From Papio anubis (lineage: Eukaryota; Chordata; Mammalia; Primates; Cercopithecidae), in contig NC_044985.1 in NCBI RefSeq assembly GCF_008728515.1, forward strand, positions 83,305,392-83,369,391: a DNA stretch of 64,000 nt, in the 5' to 3' direction. Positions 9,709-22,154 of this stretch are shown one piece after another. Under the pieces are notes generated by a model, which was not told the DNA's origin, searched no databases, and worked only from the letters and a program-made list of their open reading frames with translations. The position numbers were made by a program, and so were the translations under genes. Position 1 is the stretch's first letter, and each line of letters starts with the position of its first letter.

Positions 9709-10907
9709 AATAGTAACAATAATCTGAAGAATATGCCTTTCTTCTAATACCATTATTGGATTAATTTTATATTAAGAAACTTATTCAGGCACATAATTGA
9801 TCATGCACAAGTTCAGTGACGCCAGAAATGACATCACTTATTTTGACTTACAGTAGCTGAAAACAAAACCTAATGGCAAAATTGGGTCAAATACCAAGAT
9901 AAAAGCCAAAGTATAGTATGTCCTATAAAAAGGGAATGCAAATCAGATTGGCTTTGGACATCAGAATAACTTGATTCTAGAAGTCAGTAGAGCCATGCTT
10001 TCAAAAGTCTGAAGGAAAACTCTTTTGAATTTAGAATTCTATGAAATTCAAACCAGTGATTTTGAGGACAAAATACTGATATGTTCATGTATGCAATGGT
10101 ACAGATGATTTACGTCTCATGCCTACTTTCTGAAAACAATGAATATAGGCTCCAGCAATGCAGAAAGAATCCAAAAAAGGTAAAGACATGAGAATCAAAA
10201 GGCAGTGAAAAACTCAAGGGATCAATGGAAAAATCATCCCAAGATGACAGCTGAGAATCTGACTAAAAAAAAAATATGCGTCCAAAATTAACCATCAACA
10301 ATGTTTATCTCTTATTAACATCAGTCATGAATAAAATATTAAAGGTAAGTATGGTGACAGAATAAGATGTAAATGTTACAAATTATAACAGGGTAAAAGC
10401 AATGGCATAACTAAGAGAAGTTGGGGGAGGAAAGCAGAGAAGGCACAGGAGAGATGAAGGCAAGTATGGGAGGTTAATTTCTTAAAGATGGTCTAGCCAC
10501 CATCATTGCCTACATGTAAATTATATTCTCCTTCTTTCCAAGTGGATGTTCCCAAGTTGACAGTGGAAAGAAACTCTCCAGGTGAAACAAAGCTTGGCTG
10601 AGGAGCACTGGGCAGCCAGCTGTGGCACAGGAATGCTGGAGGGTGGGTGGGGGCTGCCAAGGATGTGACCATCAGAGGAAAGGGAGGGTCACAGGTATGG
10701 GATGGGCAGGCTTTGCTTGTACAGGGACGGCAGAGGAGAAACACAGACACTGCAGTCCTTTTAAAGCTGTCACAGCAGCCCTGGGTGCCTGCCTTCAAAC
10801 TTTTTGTAATTCAAGCAAGAAATACATTTCTACTTTGTTTGAGCCACTGTTATTTTGTCTTATATATACATATGCTATATATATGCAACCAAATCTAATT
10901 CCATATG
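9709..10907. other. Unassigned sequence; possible LTR-like 3' end near 10800-10865
   Basis: No gene is recognisable. The end of the stretch, with 'aagaaatacatttctacttt' and 'gagccactgttattttgtct', resembles the 3' end of old LTRs, so part of 10480-10865 may be a decayed LTR. The open frames on both strands at 10493-10948 overlap each other and show no domain. Confidence 0.35.
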
Positions 10908-11272
10908 TGATATGGTTTGGCTGTGTCCCCACACAAATCTCATCTTGAATTGTAGCTCCCATAATCCCCATGTGCCACAGGAGGGACCCAGTGGGAGGTA
11001 ATTGAATCTTGGGGGTGGGTTTTTCCCATGCTGTTCTAGTGATAGTGAATAAGTCTCATGAGATTTGATGGTTCTGTAAAAGGGCAGTTCTCCTGCACAT
11101 GCTCTCTTGCCTGCTGCCATGTAAGATGTGCCTTTGGTCCTCCTTCACTTTCTGTCATGATTGTGAGGCCTTCCCAGCCACGGGGAACTGTAAGTCCATT
11201 AAACCTCTTTTTCTTTATAAATTACCCAGTCTTGGGTATTTCTTTATAGCAGTATGAAAATGGACTAATACA
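10908..11272 (+). mobile_element. Solo LTR, MaLR family (MST/THE1-like)
   Basis: It begins tgatatggtttggctgtgtc, continues with 'aaatctcatcttgaattgta' and 'ccattaaacctctttttctt', and ends 'ggactaataca'. These are hallmarks of MST/THE1 LTRs of mammalian apparent LTR retrotransposons. No internal or coding sequence is attached, so it is a solo LTR. I do not see a clean 5-bp duplication. Confidence 0.88.
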
Positions 11273-11289
11273 ACATAACGTGCAATAAA

Positions 11290-11445
11290 TTATCCATTTA
11301 ATCATCCCTACAAGAGATAGCAACTCTATGAGGTTCAGGGCATCGTTACCTTTACAGATGAGGAAACTGAGACACAGAGAGGTTAAGTTACTTGTCCAAG
11401 AAAACATAGCTTATAAGAGGGAGAGCCAATGGGGCAAGAATACCA
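11290..11445 (-). repeat. MIR SINE fragment
   Basis: The block 'acagatgaggaaactgagac', followed by 'gaggttaagttacttgtcca', is the reverse complement of the conserved MIR core and tail. Confidence 0.7.
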
Positions 11446-11676
11446 GAGGAGAGGAGAAAAGGATTGGTAAAATGGCCATTAGAATAAGGGCATAGGAACA
11501 GGCCCCTAGAGCAGCAGATTAATCCTCAGAGTAATCCTGCCCTGAAAAAATGTGCTGTCTTTACATTTTCTTTACATTTCAGCCAGTGAGAATATTAGTC
11601 CTGAATTACCTGGTAAGTTCTTTAGAAATATATCCCACATGTGAAAACAGGATCCTGAACTCTACTGCCTCTAGTT

Positions 11677-11700
11677 AAAAAAAAAAAAAAAAAAAAAAAA
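11677..11700. repeat. Poly(A) tract
   Basis: A pure A run of about 24 bases, without a recognisable SINE body immediately upstream. Confidence 0.9.
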
Positions 11701-13649
11701 GGAACACAAATAACAGATTTTAGAGAGTAAAAAAGCAGCAGCTTTAGCATATTCTGAATAATTGGCAGTTCTCTTTAGTTTAAGATTGAGCAGCACTCTC
11801 TGTTTTCACTGTCCTTTCAAAAATGTATTAATTTTCTTGCTTTACTAAGTATAAGGAAGTGCAAATTTTATTTGGCAAATGATAATCTAGAAACTGCTTC
11901 AGGCCGTTACACCAAATAAAAACAGTCAGCTTGGGAATGAAGAGGTCTGTGTTCTAGGTCCAGCTCAGCCCTGATGAGCCCGACGCGTTAGACACTACAA
12001 TTTATATCTGGCTCCCTGCATGGTCGTTTATTTAAAAAGATGGTTGGACTTTAGGTAATGTTTGGATGACATTTTCCAAAGCCTTTTTTAGCCCCAATTC
12101 TCAATGACTCTGAGAGTAATTCTATCATCTACACATGAAGAAAACGTGGAAGGCATATCCTGAAAGGTGTTTTATGCCTTTTTAACTCCCTGTGATGAAG
12201 TTGTTTAATTGATTCTGTTACCCTGCCCCACTCCCCCACAAAACAATGGAGCATAGTAAAAACACTGCAGATAAATGGAGGCTTCTGATTATTTAGGAGC
12301 TACTTAAATAGGACCTTACTATAACGCTATTTACAATGAGGCCTGGGAAAATTGGTGGGATTACGGTTACAGCCTTAATAACTTGCCTTAATAGATTTAA
12401 CCTAAAATAACAGGCTGAAAGGACAAATAAAACTAGCAGTTTCCTGGATAATTCCTGGATAAATGTAAGTGTTAAATCCTTTTGAAAAAAGATGCAAGTG
12501 AGTAGCTATGGTTCAAAAGAGGCATAGATGGGAAATGGCTAAGGTTACTCTGACCCTAATTAAGGGCTTGGCAAAGTTCTGACTCCTGTAGCCTGCCTCA
12601 CTCTGGGCTGTTCTGCTTCGTTTCTCGGAGTGTTAGGTGTCAGAGTGACTAATGTCTTTCTTTGTGGGCAATCTCTCCCAGTTGGAACTTTGCCAGGAAT
12701 CCAGAAATAGACAAAAAGGGGGAAAAAAAATTCAGGAGCCCAAAGAGCACTAGAGAATATGAACATGGCTTGTGTCCTTAATACAATCTCATTCATTCAT
12801 GCAAGTGCCTCCTTTTTTGCTGACAGTGGAACACAACAAGAATTAGAAGCTACAGAAGATACTGCTATGTCGAGCATCAGAGAAATGACCGTCCGTGTAG
12901 TCTGTATTGCTGACACATCAACTTTCCATCAACACAAGGGTGTCTTTTTATAAAGTTGTCTTTACTTTGTACATTGGTTCAGTACTTATTCCAGTAATTT
13001 TCATGTTCACCCTTATTCTGTACCTTTGCCTCCAAAACTTCCCTTCTTATGTTTCTTTGTTGTTAACTTCCCCCAGTGTTTCTTTAGAACTGCTCAGCAG
13101 CAGGAGACACTCCCAGCGGCAAATGCCCAAATTACAAGGGAGAGATTTATTTTTTTCTTTCTCACACCTGGCAAGGTCTCTGCTGTTTTCGTTTCACAGA
13201 ATAATATACAACCAACAAGGACTATTTCCAAGTCTTCATAAAAGCCTCTCTCCATTAAGAGGGAACTTAAGGTTTAGTGGTCATGGAGGCTACAACTGAT
13301 CGGCATTGGTTCCTTCCTATGACACAATGAGGGCAAGTAGGGCAAGGCTTGACTTAGTGCTATTCCAGGAGGCATGTTCACTTCCAGGATTTGACAGATT
13401 AAACTCATATTACTGCTTCCAGCACTTGTCATCAACCGTGCATAAACATCCTTGCCCAGTTATTTTCAAAGAACAAGATCCCAATTGCAAAGGCGGCCAG
13501 AAGATGCACAGAGGATTCTCCAACATGCTACTTATGGAATAACAAAGGCAGCGGCAATGCCATCGGCCCTGGATTCACTGCTTAAAAAAAAAAAAGAAAA
13601 AAAATCACTTAATTCTCCTGCGAAATGGCCCAAAAAATGTTTCCAATGA
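11701..13649. other. Unassigned sequence, mostly unique
   Basis: A weak MIR-like block lies at about 11945-12130 ('gtgttctaggtccagctcag'). The rest has no recognisable repeat or gene. Open frames of up to 130 codons at 12907-13299 overlap in two frames and show no domain. An A-rich run lies near 13582-13602. Confidence 0.4.
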
Positions 13650-15820
13650 GTTTTTAAAATGTTTTATTTGTATAGATTTCGGGGTACAAGTGCAGATTTC
13701 TTACATGCGTATATTGTGTAGTGGTAAAGTCTGGGTTTCCAGTGTGCCCACTGCCCAGATAGTGTACACTGTACCCAACAGGCAATTTTTCAACCTCACC
13801 ACCCTCCCCACCTTACCATCTTTTGTAGTGTCCAATGTCCACTATTCCACTCTTAATGTCCCTGTGTACCCACTGTTTATTTGACTTTCTGTTTTTGAGT
13901 TATTTCACTTAGAATAGTGGCCTCCAGTTCCATCCATGTTGCTGCAAAAGACATGATTTTATTATTTTCAAAGGCTAAGTAGCATTCCATGGTATAAATA
14001 CACCACATATTAAATTTGTCCTATCCCTCATTGATGGACACTTAGGTTGATTCCATGTCTTCACTCTTGTGCATAGTGATGCAATTAACATAGAAGTGCA
14101 GATATCTTTTTGATATAATGATTTTTTCCCTTTGGGTAGGTACCCAGTAGTAGGATTGCTGAATCTAAATTTAAGAAATCTCCATATTGTTTGCTGTAAA
14201 GATTATGCTCATTTACAATCCCCTCTAACAGTGTATAAGCATTCCCTTTACTCTGCATCGTTACCAATATCTGTCATTTTTTGACCTTTTAACAATAGCC
14301 ATCCAGACTGCTGTAAGACAGTATCTCGTTGTGGTTTTAATTTGCATTTCTCTGAAGATTACTGATGTTAAGCATTTTTTTCATGTTTCTTGGCCAGGTG
14401 GATGTCTTGTTTTCAAAAATGTCTGTTCATGTACTTTGCCTGATTTTTAATGGGGTTATTTGATTTTTTATTTTTTTCTTCTTGAGTTGTTTCAGATCTT
14501 TGTAGATTCAGAACATTAGCCTTTTTTCAGATGCATAGTTTGCAAATATTTTTTTCCTGTTCTGTAGGTTGTTTACTCTGCTGACTATTTCTTTTGCTGT
14601 GCAGAAATATTTTAGTTTAATTAAGTCCCATTTGTCTATTTTTGTTTTTGTTGCATTTGTCTTTGAAAACTCAGTCATAAATTGTCTAGATCAATGTCCA
14701 GAAGAGTTTTTTCTAGGTTTTCTTCTAGTGTTTTTATAGTTTCAGGTCTTATGTTTAAGTCTTTACTTCATCTTGAGTACATTATTGTATATGGTAAGAG
14801 GTATGGACCCAGTTTCACTCTTCTGCATATGGCAATCCAATTTTCCCAGCACCACTTATTGAATAAAGTGTTCTTTCTCCAGTGTATTTTTTTGTTGACT
14901 TTGTCAAAGATCAGTTGGTTGTAGGTATGTGGCTTTATTTCGGGGTTCCCATTTATCCATCTATTTTTATACCAGTACCATGCTGTTTTGGTTACTATAG
15001 CATTGTAGTATAATTTGAAGGCAGGTAAATGCAATACCTTAAACTTTGTTCTTTTTGCTGAGAATTGCTTTGGCTATTCAGACTCTTTGTTATTCTATAT
15101 GAATTTTAGGGTTATTTTTCTAATTCTGTGAAAAATGATGCTAATTTGATAGGGGCTGCATCAAGTCTGTAGATTATTTCGGGCAGTATGTTTGTATTTT
15201 TTTTTTAGACAGGGTCTCACTCTGTTACCCAGGCTGGAATGCAGTGGCATGATCTCAGCTCACTGCAACCTCTGCCTCCTCAGCTGAAGTGATTCTCCCA
15301 CCTTAACCTCCTGAGTAGCTGGGACTATAGGTGTCACCACCACACCTGGCTAATTTTTTTGTATTTTTTGTAGATAGGGGGGTCGCCATCTTGTCCAGGC
15401 TGGAGTATGTTTATTTTAATAACATTGATTCTTCCAATCCATGAGCATGAAATGTTTTTCTATTTGTTTGCGTCATCTATGATTTCTTTCATCAGTATTT
15501 TGTGGTTCTCCTTGTAGAGATCTTTCACCTCCTAGGTTAAACTTATTTTTATATATTTCATTTTCTGGTAGCTATTATAAATGGAATTGCCTTCTTGATT
15601 TGATCCTCAGCTAGACTGTTACTGGTGTATAGAAATGCTGTTGATTTCTGTATAAATCTAAGAGGTTTTTGCTGAAATCTTTAGGGTTTTCTAGGCATAA
15701 GATCATATCGTCAACAAACAGGGATAATGCGATGTCCTCTTTTCCAATTTGGATGCCTCTTGTGTTTTTCTCTCACCTGGTTGCTCTGGTGAGGACTTTC
15801 CTCAACAAATTTTGAATTGT
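13650..15820 (-). mobile_element. 5'-truncated old L1, split by an Alu
   Basis: Read on the minus strand, this runs from the RT region (the FADD-type block near 15700) to the 3' UTR near 13650. A minus-strand frame at 14768-15034 keeps recognisable ORF2 residues (FKLYYNAIVTKTAWYWYKNRW, then FNKWCWENWIAICRR) but is short and broken. It is markedly more diverged than the young L1. The Alu at 15199-15403 interrupts it. Confidence 0.88.
15185..15416 (-). mobile_element. 5'-truncated Alu inserted in L1, with target duplications
   Basis: The Alu body is about 15199-15403 on the minus strand. It lacks the 5' left-monomer end, stopping at 'ccaggctgg'. Near-identical duplications flank it: agtatgtttgtatt at 15185-15198 and agtatgtttattt at 15404-15416. 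Diverged, AluS/J-like. Confidence 0.85.
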
Positions 15821-15940
15821 ACGACCCTATTGAAGCTGTTCTTTAGTTCTTGACTCCCTACAGTAAAAATTAAGCAAGATTGATAACGAGAGAGCACCAT
15901 AGCATAATATTAACTTGAATTTGTCTGGTGGGTTACTATC

Positions 15941-16387
15941 TGTATTAGTTTCCTAGGGCTGCCATAGCAAATTACCACAAACTAGACCGCTTAAAACAGC
16001 AGAAATGTATATTCTTGTTGTTCTGGAGACCTTGAAATCAAGGTGTTGGCAAGGCCATGATCCCTCTAAAGCAATAAGAGATCATCCTTCCTTGCCTCTG
16101 CCAGCTTCTGTGGCTCCAGGTAATCCTGGCCTGTGACAGCATAACTCCAATCACTGCTTTTATCTTCGCATGGTCTTTTTCTCTGTGTACTCTACCTTCT
16201 CTTTTTATATAAGGACACTTGCCATTGGATTTAGGGCCCAACATAATCCAGGATGATCTCAACATGCCTAACTTAATTACATCGGCAAAGATGCTTTTTT
16301 CGAGTAAGGTCATATTCACAGGTTCCAAGTAGACGTATCTTTTTTTTTCCAAGGAGCAATGGGGGTAAGAACCATTTAATCCACTAC
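15941..16387 (+). repeat. Old LTR-like interspersed repeat, copy 2
   Basis: It begins tgtattagtttcctagggct, runs through 'aaatcaaggtgttggcaagg' and 'ccattggatttagggcccaa', and ends 'aaccatttaatccactaca'. Same family and orientation as 2280-2735. The family name is uncertain. Confidence 0.65.
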
Positions 16388-18514
16388 ATTATGTAATTTC
16401 TTGAATTAGATTGCATCTATTTCAGAAAGCTTTGTATTACACAGTATAACAGCAGTAACCTGGATGTCAGTTGAGGTCTTCCTTCTCTTTAAGATACAGA
16501 TGTGATTTTCTAGAATCCTGATTCTATGCCTGGAAAAGTCTAATCTATCTCCAGGGTTTCTGCAAATTTTAGGGTGGGGCAAGAGAAAAGGAGAACAAAC
16601 TCTACTGAATAAATACAGTTCATAAATTATCTGCTGCTTGTCTCTTTCTTTTGTCTTATGTTTTAAATTTTATTTTAAGTTCTGTGCAGGATACATGTGC
16701 AGGACATGTGTACAGGGGTACATGTGCAGGATGTGCAGCTTCGTTACACAGGTAAACATGTGCCATTGTGGTTTGCTGCACCTATCAACCCATTACCTAA
16801 GTATTAAGCCCAGCATGCATTAGCTATTTCTCCTGATGCTCTCCCTTCCCCCTGAACCCAACAGGCTCCAGTATGTGTTGTTCCCTCCCTGTGTCCATGT
16901 ATTCTCATTGTTCAGCTCCTACTTATGGTTGAGAACATGCAGTGTTTGGTTTCTTTTCCTGTGTTAGTTTGTTGAGGATAATGGCTTCCAGCTCAATCCA
17001 TGTCCCTTCAAAGGACATAATCTCATTCCTTTTTATGGCTGAATAGTATTCCATGGTACACAGTATATGTGCCACATTCCAGTCTATCACTAATGGGCAT
17101 TTGGGTTGATTCCATGTCTTTGCTATTGTGAATAGTGCTACAATGAATATATGCATGCCTGTATTTTTATAATAGAATGATTTATATTCCTGTGGGTATA
17201 TACCCAGTAATGGGATTGCTGGGTCAAATGGTATTTCCGGTTCTAGCTCTTTAAGGAATCACCACACTGTCTGCCACAATAGTTGAACTAATTTACATTC
17301 CCATCAACAGTGTAAAAGCATTCCTATCCCTCTGCAGCCTCGCCAGCGTCTGTTGTTTCTTGACTTTTTAATAATCGTCATTCTGATTGGCGTGAGATGG
17401 TATCTCACTGTGGTTTTGATTTGCATTTCTCTAGTGATCAGTGACATTGAGCTTTCTCATATATGTTCCTTGGTTGCATAAATGTCTTCTTTTGAGAAAT
17501 GTCTGTTCATGTCCTTTGCCCACTTTTTAATGGAGTCATTTGTCTTTTTCTTGTAAATTTGTTTAAGTTCCTTGTAGATTCTGGATGTTAGACCTTTGTC
17601 AGGTGGATAGACTGCAAGAATTTTCCCCCGTTCTGTAGGTTGTCTGTTCACTCTGATAATAGTTTCTTTTGCTGTGCAGAAGCTGTTTAATTTAATTAGA
17701 TCTTATTTTTCAATTTTTGGTTTTGTTGCAATTGCTTTTGGTGTTTTCATCATGAACTCTTTGTCCGTGCCTATGTCCTGAATGGTATTGCTTAGATTTT
17801 CCTCTAGGGGTTTTATAGTTTTGTGTTTTACATTTAAGTCTTTAGTGCATCTTGAGTTAATTTTTGTATAAGGTGTAAGGAAGGGGTCCTGTGTCAGTTT
17901 TCTGCATATGGCTACCCAGTTCTCCCAGCACCATTTAGTAAATAGGGAATCCTTTCCCCATTGCTTGTTTTTGTCAGGTTTGTCAAAGATCAGATGGTTG
18001 TAGATGTGTGGTCTAATTTCTGAGTTCTCTATTATGTTCCATTGGTCTGTCTGTCTTTGTACCAGTACCATCCTGTTTTGTTTACTGTAGCCTTGTAGTA
18101 TAGTTTGAAGTTGGGTAGCATGATGCCTCCAGCTTTGCTCTTTTTGCTTAGGATTGTCTTGGTTATAGGGGCTCTTTTTTGGTTCCACATGAATTTTAAA
18201 ATAGTTTTTTCTAATTCTGAGAAGAATGTCAATTGGTAGCTTGATGGGACTAGCATTGAATCTATGAGTTACTTTGGGGAGTATGGCCATTTTCAGAATA
18301 TTGAGTCTTCCTATCCATGAGCGTGGAATGTTTTTCCATTTGTTTGTGTCCTCTCTGATTTCCTCGAGCAGTGTTTTGTAGTTCTCCTTGCAGAGGTCCT
18401 TCGCTTCTCTTGTTAGTTATATTCCTGAGTATTTTATTCTCTTTGTAGCAATTGTGAATGGGAGTTCATTCATGATTTGGCTCTCTGCTTGTCTATTATT
18501 GGTGTATAGGAATA

Positions 18515-18760
18515 CTTTTTTTTTTCAATTTTAGTTCTGGGGTGCATGTGCAGAATGTGCAGGTTTGTTACATAGGTAAATGTGTGTCAGGGTGGTTTGC
18601 TGCACCTATCAACCTATCACCTAAATATCAAGCCAAGCATGCATTAGCTATTTTTTCTGATACTCTCCCTCCCCTCACCCCCACCAACAGGCCCCAATGT
18701 TTGTTAATCCCTTCTCTGTGTCCATGTGTTCTCATTGTTCAGCTCCCAATTATGAGTGAG
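18515..18760 (-). mobile_element. Short L1 3'-end insertion nested in the L1
   Basis: About 246 bp of L1 3' UTR, with its tail as the T-run at 18515, interrupts the ORF2 region of the surrounding L1. The host sequence 'gtataggaata' resumes as 'aatgcttgtgatttttgcac' after 18760. The candidate duplication is only aata at 18511-18514 and 18761-18764. It is severely 5'-truncated. Confidence 0.8.
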
Positions 18761-20317
18761 AATATAATGCTTGTGATTTTTGCACATTGATTTTGTATCC
18801 TGAGACTTTACTAAAGTTGCTTAACAGGTTAAGAAGCTTTTGGGCTGAGATGATGCAGTTTTCTAGATATAGGATCATGTCATCTGCAAACAAAGATAAT
18901 TTTACTTCCTTTTTTCCTATTTGAATACTCTTTATTTCTTTCTCTTGCCTGATTGCCCTGGCCAGAACTTCCAATACTATGTTGAATAGGAATGGTGAGA
19001 GAGGGCATCCTTGCCTTATGCTAATTTTCAAAAGGAATGCTTCCAGCTTTTGCCCATTCAGTATGATATTGGCTGTAGGTTTGTCATAAATGGCTCTTAT
19101 TGTTTTGAAATATATTCCTTCAATACGTAGTTTATTGAGAGTTTTTAACATGAGGGGATGTTCATTTTTATCAAAGGTCTTTTCTGCGTCTATTGAGATA
19201 ATCATGTGATTTTTGTCTTCAGCTCTATTTACATGATGAATTACATTTGTTAATTTGTATATGTTGAACCAGCCTTGCATCCCAGGGATAAAGCCAACTT
19301 GATTGTGGTGGATAAGCTTTTTGATGTGCTGCTGGATTCAGTTTGCCAGTATTTTACTGAGGATTTTTGCATTGATGTTCGTCAGGGATATCAGCCTGAA
19401 GTTTTCTTTTTTTTGTTGTATCTCTGCCAGGTTTTGGTATCATGATGATGCTGGTCCCATAAAATGAGTTAGGGATGAGTCCCTCCTTTTCAATTGTTTG
19501 GAATAGTTTCAGAAGAAATGGTACCAGCTCCTCTGTACCTCTGGCAGAACTTAGCTGTGAGTCCATCTGGTCCTGGGCTTTTTATGGTTGGTAGGCTATT
19601 TATTATTACCTCAATTTCAGAACTTGTTATTGGTCTATTCAGGAATTCAACTTCTTCCTGGTTCAGTCTAGGGAGGGTGTATGTGTCCAGGAATATATCC
19701 ATTTCTTTTAGATTTTCTAATGTATCTGCATAGAGGTGTTTATAGTATTCTCTAATGGTTGTATGTATTTCTGTGGGCCAGTGGTGATATCCCCTTTATC
19801 ATTTTTTATTGTGTCTATTTGATTCTTCTCTCTTTTCTTTTTTATTAATCTAGTTAATGATCTATATATTTTATTAATGTTTTCAAAAAACCCAGCTCCT
19901 GGATTCGTTCATTTTTTAAGGGTTTTTCATGTCTATCTCCTTCAGTTTCACTCTGATCTTAGTTATTTCTTGTCCTCTGCTAGCTTTGGGGTTTGTTTGC
20001 TCTTGGTTCTCTAGTTCCTTTAGTTGTGATGTTAGGATGTTGATTTGAGATCTTTCTAGTTTTTTGATATGGTCATTTAGCGCTATAAATTTCCCTTTTA
20101 ACACTGCTTTAGCTACGTCCCAGAGATTCTGGTATGTTGTCTCCTTGTTCTCACTAGTTTAAAAGAACTTCTTGTTTTACGCCTTAATTTCATTATTTAC
20201 CCAGGAGTCATTCAGGAGCAGTTTGTTCAATTTCCATGTAGTTGTGTGGTCTTCTGTGAGTTTCTTAATCTTGAGTTCTAATTTAGTTGCTCTGTTGTCT
20301 GACAGATAGTTGTCTGC

Positions 20318-21057
20318 CTGGATTCCTCAGAGCCAGCAGAGGAAAACACTAAGTCTCCGGAACCAGAAACCATGGCCACCCCTCCCCACAGGGGCTCTGT
20401 CCAAGGGAAATCAGAGTTTTGTCTGTAAACCCCTGGCTGGAGTGGCTGAAATTCCCAGAGGGAGGCCCCACTGGTGAGGAGGAATGGATCCAGGTCCTAC
20501 CTAAAGAAGCAGTCTGGTCACAATCTGTCACAACCGCTGTGCTGCACTGTGGGGAATTCCCTCTGGTCCAAACTGCCCAGTCCCCCCGGCACCAGCAGGT
20601 GAAAACAGTCCACTGGGGTTGCAGCGATGGCAGCCTCCCCTCCCCCAGGGAACTTGGTCGTTTTAGGCAGTCTCCAGCACGCGTGAGGGGCCACCAAAAG
20701 TCTGCACAGCTCTGTGCTTGGGACCCAAGGCCCTGGTGGTGTGGACTCACAAGGGGATCTCCTGATCCATGGGTTGCACAGATCTGTGGCAAAAGTGTGG
20801 TTTCCCTAACGGGGTAGCACAGTCACCCACCACCTCCTTTGGCTGGGGATGGGAGTTTCCCTTACCCTATAAGGCTCCCAGCTGGGTGGTTGCTCACCCT
20901 ACTTTTCCTCACTCTCTGTGGGTTGTGCTAACTGCCCTGTCAGTCCCAGTGAGAGAACCTGGATACCTCAGCTGAAGGGGTAGGATTCACTTGCAGTTTT
21001 TGTTCTCAGTGGGAGCCACAGACTGGAGCTGCTTCTAATCAGCCATCTCGGATCCTC
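20318..21057 (-). promoter_or_regulatory. L1 5' UTR portion of the internally deleted L1
   Basis: On the minus strand the leader runs through 'cagctccagtctgtggctcc' and 'ccttatagggtaagggaaac'. It is GC-richer than its flanks. Overlapping frames of up to 147 codons on both strands here are untranslated-leader open frames, not genes. Confidence 0.75.
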
Positions 21058-21590
21058 CCCATCCCTTGCCTTATCAGTCCAGAAACAGAATTTGGCCTAG
21101 TTCCTCAATTAAAAATAATCACTCTCAAAGGGCTTTTACATACATAATGGATTTTATTGAATTGTTAATAATGAAGGGGCTGAACATATAAAGGCAACCC
21201 ATTTAAATCAAATATAAGAAATTCCTGTTCTTAAATTCTTCACCCACATACCCATGTGACTTGGCTGGCATCTCTCTCATTTCCCTTTAACTGCCACACT
21301 CCCAATCCTATTTATTTCTTGGAAGACCAAGTTCATTTTCTATTTTCTTTCCTCCTTCAGCAAGCCCTGCCCTCAGGGGCTCACTTTTTATCCTGGGATC
21401 TTATTAACTGATTTAAACTGATTTCCTTTTAGGGACAGTTCTCAGTTGAAGAAGAGTTCTAGTATCAGCTATCAAGATTCTAATTCTGCCTTCCCCCATG
21501 CTCTACTATAAATCACTTACAATCTATTAGAAAGAGATTTTAAGGTAATTTTTTAAAGTTGTGCATCAACTACAAATCAAAACTTCCATG
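21058..21590. other. Unassigned sequence
   Basis: No gene or diagnostic repeat block is visible. A pyrimidine-rich stretch at 21270-21390 is weakly L2-like, but I would not assign it. Confidence 0.4.
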
Positions 21591-21597
21591 TAACAAT

Positions 21598-21912
21598 TTT
21601 TTTTTTTTTTTTTTTTGATACAGGATCTTGCTCTGTCCCCCAGGCTGGAGTGCAGTGGCATGATCTCGGCTCACCACAACCTCCATTCCCGGTTCACACC
21701 ACTCTCCTGCCTCAGGCTCCTGAGTAGCTGGGACTACAGGCTCCCGCCACCATGCCTAGCTAATTTTTTTTTTTTTTTTTTTTTTTGTATTTTTAGTAGA
21801 GATGGGGTTTCACCGTGTTAGCCAGGATGGTCTCGATCTCCTGACCTTGTGATCCACCCGCCTAAGCCTCCCAAAACTCTGGGATTACAGGCGTGAGCCA
21901 CCGTGCCCGGCC
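21598..21912 (-). mobile_element. Alu (AluY-like), full length
   Basis: On the minus strand it has both monomers, a mid A-rich linker seen here as a T-run, and a 3' tail seen as the T-run at 21598-21616. The 'gatctcctgaccttgtgatc' and 'gttagccaggatggtctcga' blocks are AluY/Sc-like. A possible duplication is taaca on both sides. Confidence 0.92.
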
Positions 21913-22154
21913 TCCTAACATTGTTTCTAAGGGAAAACTCAGAATGAAATTTACCACTTTTACTTTAAAAAATTTATACCAGGGGTTGCTCTTCAGACAA
22001 TGTAAAGCAGGAGAAAGGGAAACGAGCACAAGGAAAAGTGGGCATTATAGATAGGAGGAGTTGCTACCATGAAGGCAGTGGAACTTGAGCTATCATTTGA
22101 TCACATTGAGCGTGTACTGATTCCTCCTTGGAGCCACAAATCATTTGCTTCCTT

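Larger units (their letters stand above)
16655..21057 (-). mobile_element. L1 with 5' UTR but internal deletion of ORF1 and most of the endonuclease
   Basis: On the minus strand the element starts at about 21057 with an L1 5' UTR (ggatccgagatggctga type leader) for about 740 bp. At about 20310-20320 it jumps into ORF2 near codon 222, just before the SDH motif, and continues to the 3' UTR and T-rich end at about 16655. Net of the nested 246-bp insert it is 4.16 kb, some 2.0 kb short of full length. ORF2 is broken; surviving frames include 18750-19280 (RT, with FADDM) and 17703-18290. Old L1PA/PB-type by divergence. Confidence 0.88.

Noticed and set aside
10908..11272. Possible retroviral genes attached to the LTRs at 10908, 37604, 45689, 61087 and 63202
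   Set aside because: No gag, pol or env-like frames adjoin any of them; all are solo LTRs.
10908..11277. 5-bp target duplication of the MST/THE1-like LTR
   Set aside because: The flanking bases (atatg and acata) do not match cleanly, unlike the aggag pair at 63197 and 63553.
12907..13299. 130-codon plus-strand frame
   Set aside because: A second frame (13026-13241) overlaps it, there is no domain, and the composition matches non-coding flanks.
17703..19280. Minus-strand frames of 176-195 codons with RT-like sequence
   Set aside because: They are fragments of the dead L1 ORF2 and not separate genes.
20349..20817. 132- and 147-codon frames on both strands
   Set aside because: Both lie in the GC-rich 5' UTR of the internally deleted L1 and overlap each other. 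They are not host genes.
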